From the NCBI GenBank assembly GCA_900049755.1, contig LT160593.1, positions 893,600 through 957,599 on the forward strand: a DNA stretch of 64,000 bases, given 5' to 3'. Within the stretch, counting starts at the first letter, position 1; each line of letters begins with the position of its first letter. This DNA is from Corynebacterium provencense (GTDB lineage: Bacteria > Actinomycetota > Actinomycetes > Mycobacteriales > Mycobacteriaceae). Shown here in pieces: positions 35,745 to 45,199 of this stretch. The notes beneath the pieces were generated by a model. That model was not told the origin of the DNA, did no database searches, and saw nothing but the letters and a program-made list of their open reading frames with translations. The translations under genes were made by a program, and so were the position numbers.

Positions 35745-36602
35745 ATGATGCACAGCAACGCGCTCGCTGTCGTCTTCGCCCTGCTCTCCGCCCTCACCAT
35801 CGCCTGGGGCACCGTCCTGAGGCACCAGACTGCGGAGCAGACCTCCGGCGACCCGGACGACGCACACCGCTCCCCACTGCTCGCCGCCGTCATGCGGCCG
35901 AAGTGGTGGGGAGGACTTCTGTGCGCGGCGACGGGGTACGCACTGCAGATCGTCGCCCTCGGCTTCGGGACGCTCCTGGTCGTCCAGCCGATCCTCGTGC
36001 TGTCACTGATGTTCACCCTGCCCCTATCCGCGAAGTTTGACGGCCGCCGGGTCTCACGCCCGGAGATGTTCTGGGCCGGCCTGCTCACCGTCGCTGTCGG
36101 CGTCCTCGTGATCATGGGCCGACCCCTTCCCGGGCGCTCGGTCCCGGACCTGGACGCCTGGATCATCGCCCTCGGCGTGGGTGTCGTGGGCCTCGCCGCG
36201 GTGTGCTGGGCCGCGGGGCGCCGACCCGACAACCAGAAGGCACTGCTGCTGGGGCTGGTCACCGGAGCGGTGATGGGGTACGTCGCCGTGCTCTCCAAGG
36301 CGGTGGTGGACATCTTCACCACCGACGGCGTCCACGGCCTGGTGACCAGCTGGGAGATCTACGGACTCATCACCGGCGCGACGGTCGGGACGGGAATCCA
36401 GCAGCTCAGTTTCAATGCCGGGGCGTTGAAGAACTCCCTGCCGGCGATGACCATCGCCGAGCCAGTGGTCGCGTTCATCCTCGGCTACACCCTGCTCGGC
36501 GAGAAGTTCCAGGTCCACGGAACCGGCTGGCTGGTGATGGCTGCGGCGCTGGCGGCGATGATCGTCGGCACAGTGGTTCTGTCACGTCGCGGCGTCGACT
36601 GA
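35745..36602 (+). CDS. DMT/NIPA-like integral membrane transporter
   Basis: 285-residue protein with about nine membrane segments in two repeated halves, as in the drug/metabolite transporter superfamily and NIPA-type magnesium permeases. Examples are LAVVFALLSALTIAWGTVL at the N-terminus and GTLLVVQPILVLSLMFTLPL. The C-terminal half has LPAMTIAEPVVAFILGYTLL, typical of the second EamA-like repeat. ATG 35745 and ATG 35748 are both possible starts. GATAAC lies a short distance upstream, so the transcript may be leaderless. Substrate not predictable. Confidence 0.82.
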   Translation: MMHSNALAVVFALLSALTIAWGTVLRHQTAEQTSGDPDDAHRSPLLAAVMRPKWWGGLLCAATGYALQIVALGFGTLLVVQPILVLSLMFTLPLSAKFDGRRVSRPEMFWAGLLTVAVGVLVIMGRPLPGRSVPDLDAWIIALGVGVVGLAAVCWAAGRRPDNQKALLLGLVTGAVMGYVAVLSKAVVDIFTTDGVHGLVTSWEIYGLITGATVGTGIQQLSFNAGALKNSLPAMTIAEPVVAFILGYTLLGEKFQVHGTGWLVMAAALAAMIVGTVVLSRRGVD

Positions 36603-36649
36603 GGCAGGCGGTACCTCAACCTGGATGTCCTCATCGTGCATGTCTCCGG

Positions 36650-38044
36650 CTATATCGCGTAGGCGAAGTCCACGAGCATCGCCGCGGAAACCAGCGTGCC
36701 GGCCACACACCAGGTGACGCCGACGACCACCGGAACCCCTGCCAACCACGGGCGTCGCACAGCTCCGGACCGCACCGCGCGGACACCGCGGACCACCGCA
36801 GGCAGCAGAAGGAAGAGCACCGGGATGAGCAGCAGACGCGGCCGGGAGTGCATTATTCCGTCCGACCCGAGCGTCATCCCTGCGACTGCCACGGCCGGAA
36901 GCCACAGCTGCCAGGGGATCGTCCCGGTCAGCAGCGGCCACAGGGAGACCGCACACAGCACGGCCACGAGGATCATCGACCACCCTGATATGGCGTATCC
37001 CGGCATGGTCCCGTCATCGACGCCGTGGGAGAAGATGTTCAACGGTCTGGTGGTCACCCATTCCCAGGTGGCCACGCCGAAGTCGAAGCCGGAGTGCCAG
37101 CCTCGTTCCTGGGCGGCGAAATAGCCGCCGATCTCCGCGGTCTGTCGGTTGGCCCAGATGATGTAGCCGGCGGTCCCGAGAGCCCCGATCACCGGCGCGG
37201 CACAGGCACGCTCGACCCGGCCGGCGGTGTCCGCTCCCCGCCCGGCGCGCCACCAGTGCCACAGCTCCACGACGGCGGCGACTAAGAGGGTGAGCACGAG
37301 CACCACGGCGGTGATGCGGGTCAGGCCCGCCAGGAACACCAGGACACCCGCCGTGAGGTGGCGCCCCCGCAGCAGCATGTACACCGTCCAGACCGACAGT
37401 GCGGTGAAGAGGGACTCTGAGTACGGCATGACATAGACCACGGCCATCGGCGCCCCCAGCGCCAGGACCCCTGCCGACGCTGTCAGCAGTCCTTCGGTGA
37501 CCGGGCCCGCCGGTGTCACGGTGGCGTCGTCCTGTCGTCCCCGCATCCCCCGTACCCGGGGCCACAGGACGTCCACGGCGAGGCGTCCGAGCCCCCAGAC
37601 CATGAGGAAGGACGCCACGACCGACACTCCGACCGCCGCTCCGGAAGTGATCTCGGCGCCGGTCAGGAACCTGACCGGCGCGGCGACCGTCCGGACGAGG
37701 AAGGGGTAGCCGGGAAAGAACGCCACCGACTGCCACTGGATCGGCTCCCCTCCCGGCTGGCCGGCAGTGCCCATGGAGAATCCTGAGTAGCCGTGTCGTG
37801 ATATCAGGGTCATCCACTGGGAGTCCCACTGCATCAGCACCTCCGTCAGGGACATTCCCCGGCGGGAGCCGGCGATCTGCATGGAGAGGAACTGCACCGT
37901 CTGCAGCAGGGCTGTGGTGGCGAGCGCCACGACCGGGACCACGGGGATACGGCGGGGGCTGGTGGTTGGACTCGTGGTGGGGCTGGTGGTTGGACTCGTG
38001 GCGGGGCTGGTGGCGGGGCGGGCTCCCGGGGCGTGGCTGTTCAT
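36650..38044 (-). CDS. PIG-V-like membrane glycosyltransferase (probable mannosyltransferase)
   Basis: 464-residue polytopic protein with roughly ten membrane helices. The early motif MQWDSQWMTLISRHGYSG matches the WDxxWY...GY catalytic loop of GT-C enzymes such as PIG-V mannosyltransferases. FFPGYPFLVR and MPYSESLFTALSVW are further family signatures. GT-C enzymes use polyprenyl-phosphate sugars on the outer face of the membrane, so a role in lipoglycan or glycoprotein mannosylation is plausible. The N-terminus carries a low-complexity TSPTTSP repeat (DNA at about 37965-38015). Stop 36650-36652, convergent with the DMT gene 47 bp away. Acceptor unknown. Confidence 0.78.
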   Translation of the reverse strand: MNSHAPGARPATSPATSPTTSPTTSPTTSPRRIPVVPVVALATTALLQTVQFLSMQIAGSRRGMSLTEVLMQWDSQWMTLISRHGYSGFSMGTAGQPGGEPIQWQSVAFFPGYPFLVRTVAAPVRFLTGAEITSGAAVGVSVVASFLMVWGLGRLAVDVLWPRVRGMRGRQDDATVTPAGPVTEGLLTASAGVLALGAPMAVVYVMPYSESLFTALSVWTVYMLLRGRHLTAGVLVFLAGLTRITAVVLVLTLLVAAVVELWHWWRAGRGADTAGRVERACAAPVIGALGTAGYIIWANRQTAEIGGYFAAQERGWHSGFDFGVATWEWVTTRPLNIFSHGVDDGTMPGYAISGWSMILVAVLCAVSLWPLLTGTIPWQLWLPAVAVAGMTLGSDGIMHSRPRLLLIPVLFLLLPAVVRGVRAVRSGAVRRPWLAGVPVVVGVTWCVAGTLVSAAMLVDFAYAI

Positions 38045-38145
38045 CGCCCCTGAGGTTAGCGAAGCCTCGCAGGAATCCCCCCGGATATGGTGTGTCCTAT
38101 GGGCCGTGTCACACTCTTCGGCGCCGATGGGTTAGAGTGGTCGCC

Positions 38146-38202
38146 GTGAACACGTTCCGCGGTCAGCTTCTTCTTCTCTGCCGCGGCGGGGTCAGGGTGT
38201 AA
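38146..38202 (+). CDS. leuL: leuA leader peptide with four consecutive Leu codons
   Basis: 18-residue leader peptide MNTFRGQLLLLCRGGVRV. Codons 8-11 are four Leu codons (CTT CTT CTT CTC), the signature of ribosome-mediated attenuation by leucine. The GTG start is preceded at 7 nt by TAGAGT (38133-38138), so the leader is itself translated from a leaderless transcript. A terminator-like hairpin follows directly, and leuA starts about 100 nt downstream. This matches the leucine leader known in corynebacteria. Confidence 0.9.
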   Translation: MNTFRGQLLLLCRGGVRV

Positions 38203-38203
38203 T

Positions 38204-40133
<1,930 letters not shown>

Positions 40134-40147
40134 TCCTGTCTGACGCC

Positions 40148-40180
40148 GGCCCGGTTCCTTCCACGGAACCGGGCCTTCGT
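40148..40180 (+). terminator. leuA terminator
   Basis: Perfect 11-bp stem GGCCCGGTTCC / GGAACCGGGCC with a 6-nt loop, followed by TTCGTC, 15 nt after the leuA stop. Confidence 0.85.
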
Positions 40181-40264
40181 CATCCTTCCGGACACTTACG
40201 GACACTTCCGGATGCTTCCGGCAGGTTAAAAGTCCCGTCCCCTCTGGCGGTCCGCCACCACCGG

Positions 40265-40305
40265 GTGTTTACTGTCATGCATCAGCACATCATACTAGTA
40301 AACAC
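40265..40305. promoter_or_regulatory. Inverted-repeat operator before the amine oxidase-aspartase operon
   Basis: Perfect 9-bp arms GTGTTTACT (40265-40273) and AGTAAACAC (40297-40305) are separated by 23 nt, so the centres lie 32 bp (three helical turns) apart. The arms sit in a locally AT-rich patch just before the gene, which suggests a dimer-of-dimers repressor site. No cognate regulator is adjacent. Confidence 0.55.
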
Positions 40306-40348
40306 ATGGTGTGCCGGACACATCCCCGCCCAGGAACAAGGATCATCC

Positions 40349-41680
40349 GTGAGCGACAGCCCCACCGACCGTAACCCGGAAACCCCCGCCACCCGCACCG
40401 GCCTGCAGGCAGACGTGATCGTCATCGGTGCCGGACTCTCCGGCTCCGCCGTGGCCAGGGCCCTGTCCGCAGGACAGGGCCCCGCACACTCCGTCATCGT
40501 CGTCGACCGTGACATTCCCGCCTCCGCAGAAGCCAGTTCACACGGCTCCGCCCGCATCTTCCGGTACTCCTACCCCGACCCTCTCTACACCTCTCTCGTC
40601 GTCGAATCCCGGAAAGGCTGGGATGACCTCGAGCAGCAGACGGGCAGGCGCCTCATCACCCCATCCGGTTCCCTCGACTTCGGCACCGTCCGCGACCCCG
40701 CCGCCCTCGCCCGGGTGCTCTCCGACGCCGGAGTGGAGCACGAACTGCTCACCGTCTCCGAGGCGTCGGACCGGTGGCCCGGGATCGTCTTCGACACGAC
40801 AGGCGACGGGGACGACCCCACGGCGTCCTCCCCCGTCCTCTGGCACCCGGGGGCCGGGGTCATCGACGCTGAATCGACCGTCCACGCCCAGCTGGACCTG
40901 GCCCGCAGAACCGGGGACACCCTCGTCCTCGACCACTGGGAGGCCGCCTCGGTCCGCCGCCGCACCGGTGCTGCCGGGTACACCGTCACCTCCACCACCG
41001 GAGACGTTCTGGAGGCCGGACAGGTCGTCATCGCCGCCGGAGGATGGGTCGCGGACATCACCGCAGCCGCCGACCTCCCTTCCGCATTCCTCCACCGCCT
41101 GCCGGTACCCCGGGTCAGCCAGGAAAACGCCTACCACTTCCCCTACCGGGACAGCAGAGACTGCGGCCGCACACCAGAGGACGCCGGGACGACCTGGCCC
41201 ACCTTCATCCAGAAATCCCGGGACACCAGGGTCTACAGCCTCCCCGGAGGGCGGGACGCCGGATGGCGGGGCCAGAAGATCGCGGAGTACAACGCCGGTC
41301 GGAAAATGAGGTCGGCGTCCCTGCAGGACGGCCGCATCGACCCGGAGAACCGCCGACGGATGACCGGCTACGTGACACGCCACCTGCCCGGCCTTGTCCC
41401 GGAGCCCTACGCCGAAACCACCTGCCTGTTCACCAATCTTCCGGGCGAGAACTTCCTCATCGACCGAGCGGACGGCATCACCGTCGTCTCGCCCTGCTCC
41501 GGCCACGGAGCGAAGTTCGCCCCCCTCATCGGAGAGCTCGCGGCCGGACTCGTCACCGGCACGGGTACCGTCCCCGACCTCTTCCGCGTCCCGGGCCATA
41601 CACCGGGCCACACCCCGGGTCATACACCGCGGCACACCGCCGACGTCACCACCGCCGACACCCCGGCGCACCACTCCTGA
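40349..41680 (+). CDS. FAD-dependent amine/amino-acid oxidase (SolA/DadA type)
   Basis: 443-residue flavoprotein of the sarcosine/N-methyltryptophan oxidase (MSOX/SolA) group of the DAO superfamily. The FAD-binding motif is VIVIGAGLSGSAVARALS, followed by the acidic strand end VIVVDRD. SSHGSARIFRYSYPDPLYTS is the family's HGxxRxxR segment near the flavin. VVIAAGGWVADI and the C-terminal SPCSGHGAKFAPLIGELAAG complete the FAD site; the covalent-flavin Cys would lie in SPCSGHG. The end has a GHTP repeat. GTG 40349 has AAGGA upstream. It is 12 nt before aspA, so an amino-acid catabolic operon is likely. A segment near 40480-40570 is copied as an artifact into the DnaQ-like gene. Confidence 0.85.
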   Translation: MSDSPTDRNPETPATRTGLQADVIVIGAGLSGSAVARALSAGQGPAHSVIVVDRDIPASAEASSHGSARIFRYSYPDPLYTSLVVESRKGWDDLEQQTGRRLITPSGSLDFGTVRDPAALARVLSDAGVEHELLTVSEASDRWPGIVFDTTGDGDDPTASSPVLWHPGAGVIDAESTVHAQLDLARRTGDTLVLDHWEAASVRRRTGAAGYTVTSTTGDVLEAGQVVIAAGGWVADITAAADLPSAFLHRLPVPRVSQENAYHFPYRDSRDCGRTPEDAGTTWPTFIQKSRDTRVYSLPGGRDAGWRGQKIAEYNAGRKMRSASLQDGRIDPENRRRMTGYVTRHLPGLVPEPYAETTCLFTNLPGENFLIDRADGITVVSPCSGHGAKFAPLIGELAAGLVTGTGTVPDLFRVPGHTPGHTPGHTPRHTADVTTADTPAHHS

Positions 41681-41692
41681 GAGGACCACACC

Positions 41693-43222
41693 ATGACCGT
41701 CACCCGTACCGCCGCCCACCCTGCCACCGACCCGGCCGTCCGCACCGCCACCCACCCTGCCACCGACCCTGCCACCGCAGCACCGGAGACCTCCGCCCGG
41801 CGCGGTCACCGCACCGAACGTGACCTCCTCGGAACCGTCGAGGTCCCCGACGACCGGTACTGGGGTGTCCACACCGGCCGGGCTCTCGTGAACTTCCCGG
41901 TCTCCGCCACCGCCGTCGGTGACTGCCCCCCTCTCGTCAGGGCACTGGCAGTGCTCAAGGAAGCCGCCGCCGTCGTCAACGCCCGTCACGGACTGGTCGA
42001 ACCCCAGGTCAGGGACGCCGTCGTCGCCGCGTGCAGGAAGCTGCGCGGCGGTGCCTTCGACGACCGTCTGCGTGAGCTCTTCCCGTTGAGCATGATCCAG
42101 GGCGGGGCAGGCACCTCGACCAACATGAACGCCAACGAGGTCATCGCCAATATCGCACTGGAACACCTCGGCCTTCCCAGGGGAAGGTATGACGTGGTCG
42201 ACCCCCACAATGACGTCAACTGCTCCCAGTCCACCAACGACGTCTACCCCTCGGCCGTGAAGATCGCCCTGACCTCCCTCGTCGACGAAGCCGTGAAAGA
42301 GCTGCGACTCACCGCCGACGCCTGGGATCGCCGCGCCGCCGAGTTCAGTGGCGTGCTCAAGCTGGGACGGACCCAGCTGCAGGACGCCGTGCCCATGACC
42401 CTCGGCCGCGAGTTCGCCGCCTTCGCCCATCTCGCCCGGGAGGACGCCGACGCCCTCCTCTCCACCACTGCGGGACTGCGCACACTCAACATCGGCGGCA
42501 CCGCCATCGGAACCGGTCTCAACGCCCCCGAGGGCTACACCGCCGAAATGATCGCGGAGATCACCGGACTCACCGGACTGGAGGTACGCCGCGCCCCGGA
42601 TCTCGTCGCCGCAACCCCCGATGTCGGAGCATTCGTCGACCTGTCCGCGAGACTGAAGAGGGCGGCACTGAACACCTCGAAAGTCTGCCACGACCTGCGA
42701 CTGCTCTCCAGTGGACCAGGATCAGGGATGGGGGACATCGCCCTACCTGCGGTGCAGGCCGGCTCATCGATCATGCCGGGGAAGGTCAACCCCGTGATCC
42801 CGGAGGTCGTCAACCAGGTCGCCTTCGAGATCACCGGTTTCGACATGACTGTGTCGATGGCCGCGGACAACGGTCAGCTGCAGCTCAACGCCTTCGAACC
42901 GGTGATCGCCCATGTCCTGTTCCAGGGGCTGGAGCATCTCACCCGCGCTCTGGAGACACTGCGCGTACGCTGCATCGACGGCATCACCTGCGACGCTTCC
43001 CGTGCGGAACGTCTGCGCGACAGGGTGTGGTCCTCGGCGTCCCTGGCCACGGCCCTGTCGCCCTGGATCGGCTACGGCCGGGCGACGGAGGTGGCCGGGG
43101 AGGTCGCCAGAACCGGACGCAGTGTTCCCGAGGTGGTCCGCGACTCCGGTCTCATGACCGCGGAGGAGCTGTCGGCGGCACTGCCTGAACTGTCGCCGGG
43201 GCGGCTCACCGCCGGTGCTTAG
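41693..43222 (+). CDS. aspA: Aspartate ammonia-lyase
   Basis: 509-residue member of the fumarase/aspartase superfamily that deaminates aspartate to fumarate. The signature GSSIMPGKVNPVIPE is intact, as are AGTSTNMNANEVIANIALE and DPHNDVNCSQSTNDVYPSAV. The TxxGQ-type region reads KLGRTQLQDAVPMTLGREF. An N-terminal Ala/Thr/Pro-rich extension of ~35 residues contains a duplicated HPATDPA unit (two ~25-bp direct repeats at about 41706-41771). It follows the amine oxidase by 12 nt with a GAGAGGA ribosome-binding site. Together they suggest breakdown of amino acids to ammonia and TCA-cycle acids. Confidence 0.93.
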   Translation: MTVTRTAAHPATDPAVRTATHPATDPATAAPETSARRGHRTERDLLGTVEVPDDRYWGVHTGRALVNFPVSATAVGDCPPLVRALAVLKEAAAVVNARHGLVEPQVRDAVVAACRKLRGGAFDDRLRELFPLSMIQGGAGTSTNMNANEVIANIALEHLGLPRGRYDVVDPHNDVNCSQSTNDVYPSAVKIALTSLVDEAVKELRLTADAWDRRAAEFSGVLKLGRTQLQDAVPMTLGREFAAFAHLAREDADALLSTTAGLRTLNIGGTAIGTGLNAPEGYTAEMIAEITGLTGLEVRRAPDLVAATPDVGAFVDLSARLKRAALNTSKVCHDLRLLSSGPGSGMGDIALPAVQAGSSIMPGKVNPVIPEVVNQVAFEITGFDMTVSMAADNGQLQLNAFEPVIAHVLFQGLEHLTRALETLRVRCIDGITCDASRAERLRDRVWSSASLATALSPWIGYGRATEVAGEVARTGRSVPEVVRDSGLMTAEELSAALPELSPGRLTAGA

Positions 43223-43243
43223 GACGGCCGACACACCGGACCG

Positions 43244-43249
43244 TATGAT
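43244..43249 (+). promoter_or_regulatory. -10 element of the DnaQ-like gene
   Basis: TATGAT lies 6 nt before ATG 43256; a near-ideal leaderless promoter. Confidence 0.6.
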
Positions 43250-43255
43250 GGCTCC

Positions 43256-43612
43256 ATGACTTCCACCGGCCCGGACAACGAGACAACCGGGAACTCCGGG
43301 ACGACCGGGGCGTCCGCTTCCTCCTCTTCCGGCCGGTCCCGTCGACGTAGACGCCGCCAGGTCCACCGGCGGGCGGCACCACCGTCCACCCGTGTCCTCG
43401 AACAGGCCGACGGCACCCGCGGAACCGGTGACCCTGCGCGCAGAGGTGACAGATCCCCCGCAGACCGTCCGTCCCGCGACCGCCCGACCCGGCTCCCCAA
43501 GACCTTCCACGGGGACATTCCCGATGCCGGGGCCGCCCCGTTCATCTCCCTCACCATCGCGACCTCGGGAATCCACCCCACCACCTCACGGCTCGTCGGA
43601 GTCGCCGCAGTA
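43256..43612 (+). CDS. DnaQ-like protein with degenerate exonuclease fold, N-terminal portion
   Basis: First ~119 residues of a protein homologous to DNA polymerase III epsilon-type DEDDh exonucleases. After a basic Ser/Arg-rich start (SGRSRRRRRRQVHRR) comes the exonuclease motif I region FISLTIATSGIHPTTSRLVG, where the usual catalytic DxE is replaced by TIA. The frame then breaks at an adapter artifact and ends falsely at 43622-43624. The gene continues at about 43731. The order leuA, dnaQ-like, murT, gatD is conserved in corynebacteria. Leaderless start at ATG 43256. Confidence 0.8.
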
Positions 43613-43735
43613 CACACATCCTGATGCTTAAAAGAGATAGTCCCCCCACACCCCCTCATCGTCGTCCACAGCAAGATTCCCGCCTCCGCACAGCCCACTT
43701 CACCCGCCACCCCCCACATCCTCCGGTAATACCGG
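43603..43735. other. Assembly artifact: degraded junction adapter plus copied segment in the DnaQ-like gene
   Basis: 43603-43640 aligns, with substitutions, to the 38-bp junction adapter (ACACATC centre, then AAAAGAGATAG end). 43641 to about 43730 is an imperfect copy of about 40480-40570 from the amine oxidase gene, 3.16 kb upstream in the same orientation, sharing for example ATTCCCGCCTCCGCA. The insertion shifts the reading frame and creates a false stop at 43622-43624. Confidence 0.88.
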
Positions 43736-45188
43736 CGGAGCCGGCACGGCGGACGCGGCGGCCGTGCCCGCCGACGGCACTGTCGAACTCACGGGTGTGG
43801 TGCAGCAGATCAACCCCGGGGAGGACCCGGGGCCGTGGCACCTCCACGGTTACACCGAAGCTGACCTGGGACAGGCGCCCGGTTTCGCGACTGTGGCCCC
43901 CCTGCTGTACACCCTGCTCGACGGGCGGACACTCATCTGCCATGGCACTGCCGTGACCTGGGGTTTCATCGTGCAGGAGTTTCGTCGAGCGCAGCGGGCC
44001 GCCAACCGGTCCGGGGCCCAGTCCGGGGGCAGGGGGCGCCGGCGCAGTACCCGGCGTCCCCGCAGGATCAACGTCCCGGTCCCTGAACGCATCGTCGACA
44101 CCCTCGCCACCGCCAGACGTCAGTCAGTTCCCGTGGAGGATCCACGACTGCGCAGCATTGCCGGGTACTACCGGGACCACGAAGGGCTCGAACTCCCGGA
44201 GTCCGCACTGCCGGCACTCGGCGCCGCGGCGTCCGAGGCAAGGTCGGACACCGGTGCCGACGAGCTTCTGCTCGCCGACGCCCGCATCCTCATGCCTCTG
44301 CATCTTGTCCAGGAAGATCTCGCGGACGCCGGGCGCGGTACCATCCAGTCCTCCGTGCCCGCCGACCTCACCGCCGACCGTTTCGGCCTGCAGCGTTCCG
44401 CCGTCCGGGTGGACGCCACGACCGCTCCCCGACCGTTCGGTAACCCCGGGGTGCCGGAGTCCACGCATCCCGGTTCCCTGGTCGAGGGCATGGAATTCGT
44501 CGTCAGCCCCGACGTGGCCACCGACCCGGACGTGCTCATCTCCGCGGGACTGCGTGAGGGCCTCGTCTACAGCGAGAAACTGAACCGGACCTCCAGCCTC
44601 GTGGTGTGCAACGCGAACCATGCACTGCGGGGCAAGGCTATGCACGCACACAGGAAGAACATTCCCCTGTTCAGCGACGAAGAGTTCCTCGCCGCACTGG
44701 AGGATGTCGCGCCCGGTTCCACGACTCTGGAGGACCCTGATCCACGACCTGCGACACCGCGCATACCCGCCCCGCAGCGCGGTGGTCACGGCCGCGGCAG
44801 GAACAGGAAGGGCGGCGGGAAGCCCCGTGACATGAAGAAACAGGGCGCGAAGAAGCAGGGCGGCAGGGTGTCCGGCGGGCAGGGCGGCAAGTCTGCAGGG
44901 CAGGCGTCCCCGAAGTCCACCGCAGAATCCCCGGAGGGCGGCCCCTCCCGGGACGGAGCCGTGAAGAAGAACCGTAAGCGGTCACGCAACCGCGGCCGTC
45001 GCCGTGGTGCGGCGGGTTCCCGCGGGGCCGGCTCCACCCGGAGTGACAACGGACAGCAGAACCGGCAGGACCGGCAGGACCGTCCGGCACAGGGTGGTGC
45101 GACCGGGCCCGAACCGGACCGGTCGGCGCCCCGGCGTCGCCGGCGCTCCGGAGCAGACCGACAGACCAAGCCTGACCAGCAGAGATAG
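43731..45188 (+). CDS. DnaQ-like protein, C-terminal portion (pseudo-exonuclease, BRCT-like, basic tail)
   Basis: Continuation of the DnaQ-like reading frame. It holds the later exonuclease-fold motifs in altered form: HLHGYTEADLGQAPGF (the HGIT motif), and ICHGTAVTWGFIVQEFRR where the HNxxFD metal motif is replaced by HGTAVTW. Catalytic activity is therefore doubtful. A BRCT-like segment follows (LVEGMEFVVSPDVATDPDVL, SLVVCNANHALRGKAMHA). The last ~140 residues are Lys/Arg/Gly-rich, suggesting nucleic-acid binding. The first possible printed start, ATG/GTG near 43764, is not native. Followed 11 nt later by murT. Confidence 0.82.
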   Translation, partial: TGGAGTADAAAVPADGTVELTGVVQQINPGEDPGPWHLHGYTEADLGQAPGFATVAPLLYTLLDGRTLICHGTAVTWGFIVQEFRRAQRAANRSGAQSGGRGRRRSTRRPRRINVPVPERIVDTLATARRQSVPVEDPRLRSIAGYYRDHEGLELPESALPALGAAASEARSDTGADELLLADARILMPLHLVQEDLADAGRGTIQSSVPADLTADRFGLQRSAVRVDATTAPRPFGNPGVPESTHPGSLVEGMEFVVSPDVATDPDVLISAGLREGLVYSEKLNRTSSLVVCNANHALRGKAMHAHRKNIPLFSDEEFLAALEDVAPGSTTLEDPDPRPATPRIPAPQRGGHGRGRNRKGGGKPRDMKKQGAKKQGGRVSGGQGGKSAGQASPKSTAESPEGGPSRDGAVKKNRKRSRNRGRRRGAAGSRGAGSTRSDNGQQNRQDRQDRPAQGGATGPEPDRSAPRRRRRSGADRQTKPDQQR

Positions 45189-45199
45189 GAAGGATTCCG

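Noticed and set aside
37960..38030. Tandem repeat before leuL as a regulatory array
   Set aside because: It lies inside the N-terminal coding sequence of the mannosyltransferase gene and encodes TSPTTSP repeats.
41589..41771. Possible CRISPR-like or mobile repeat at the amine oxidase/aspA junction
   Set aside because: The repeats are short, imperfect, in-frame coding units (GHTP and HPATDP) with no spacers; low-complexity protein ends.
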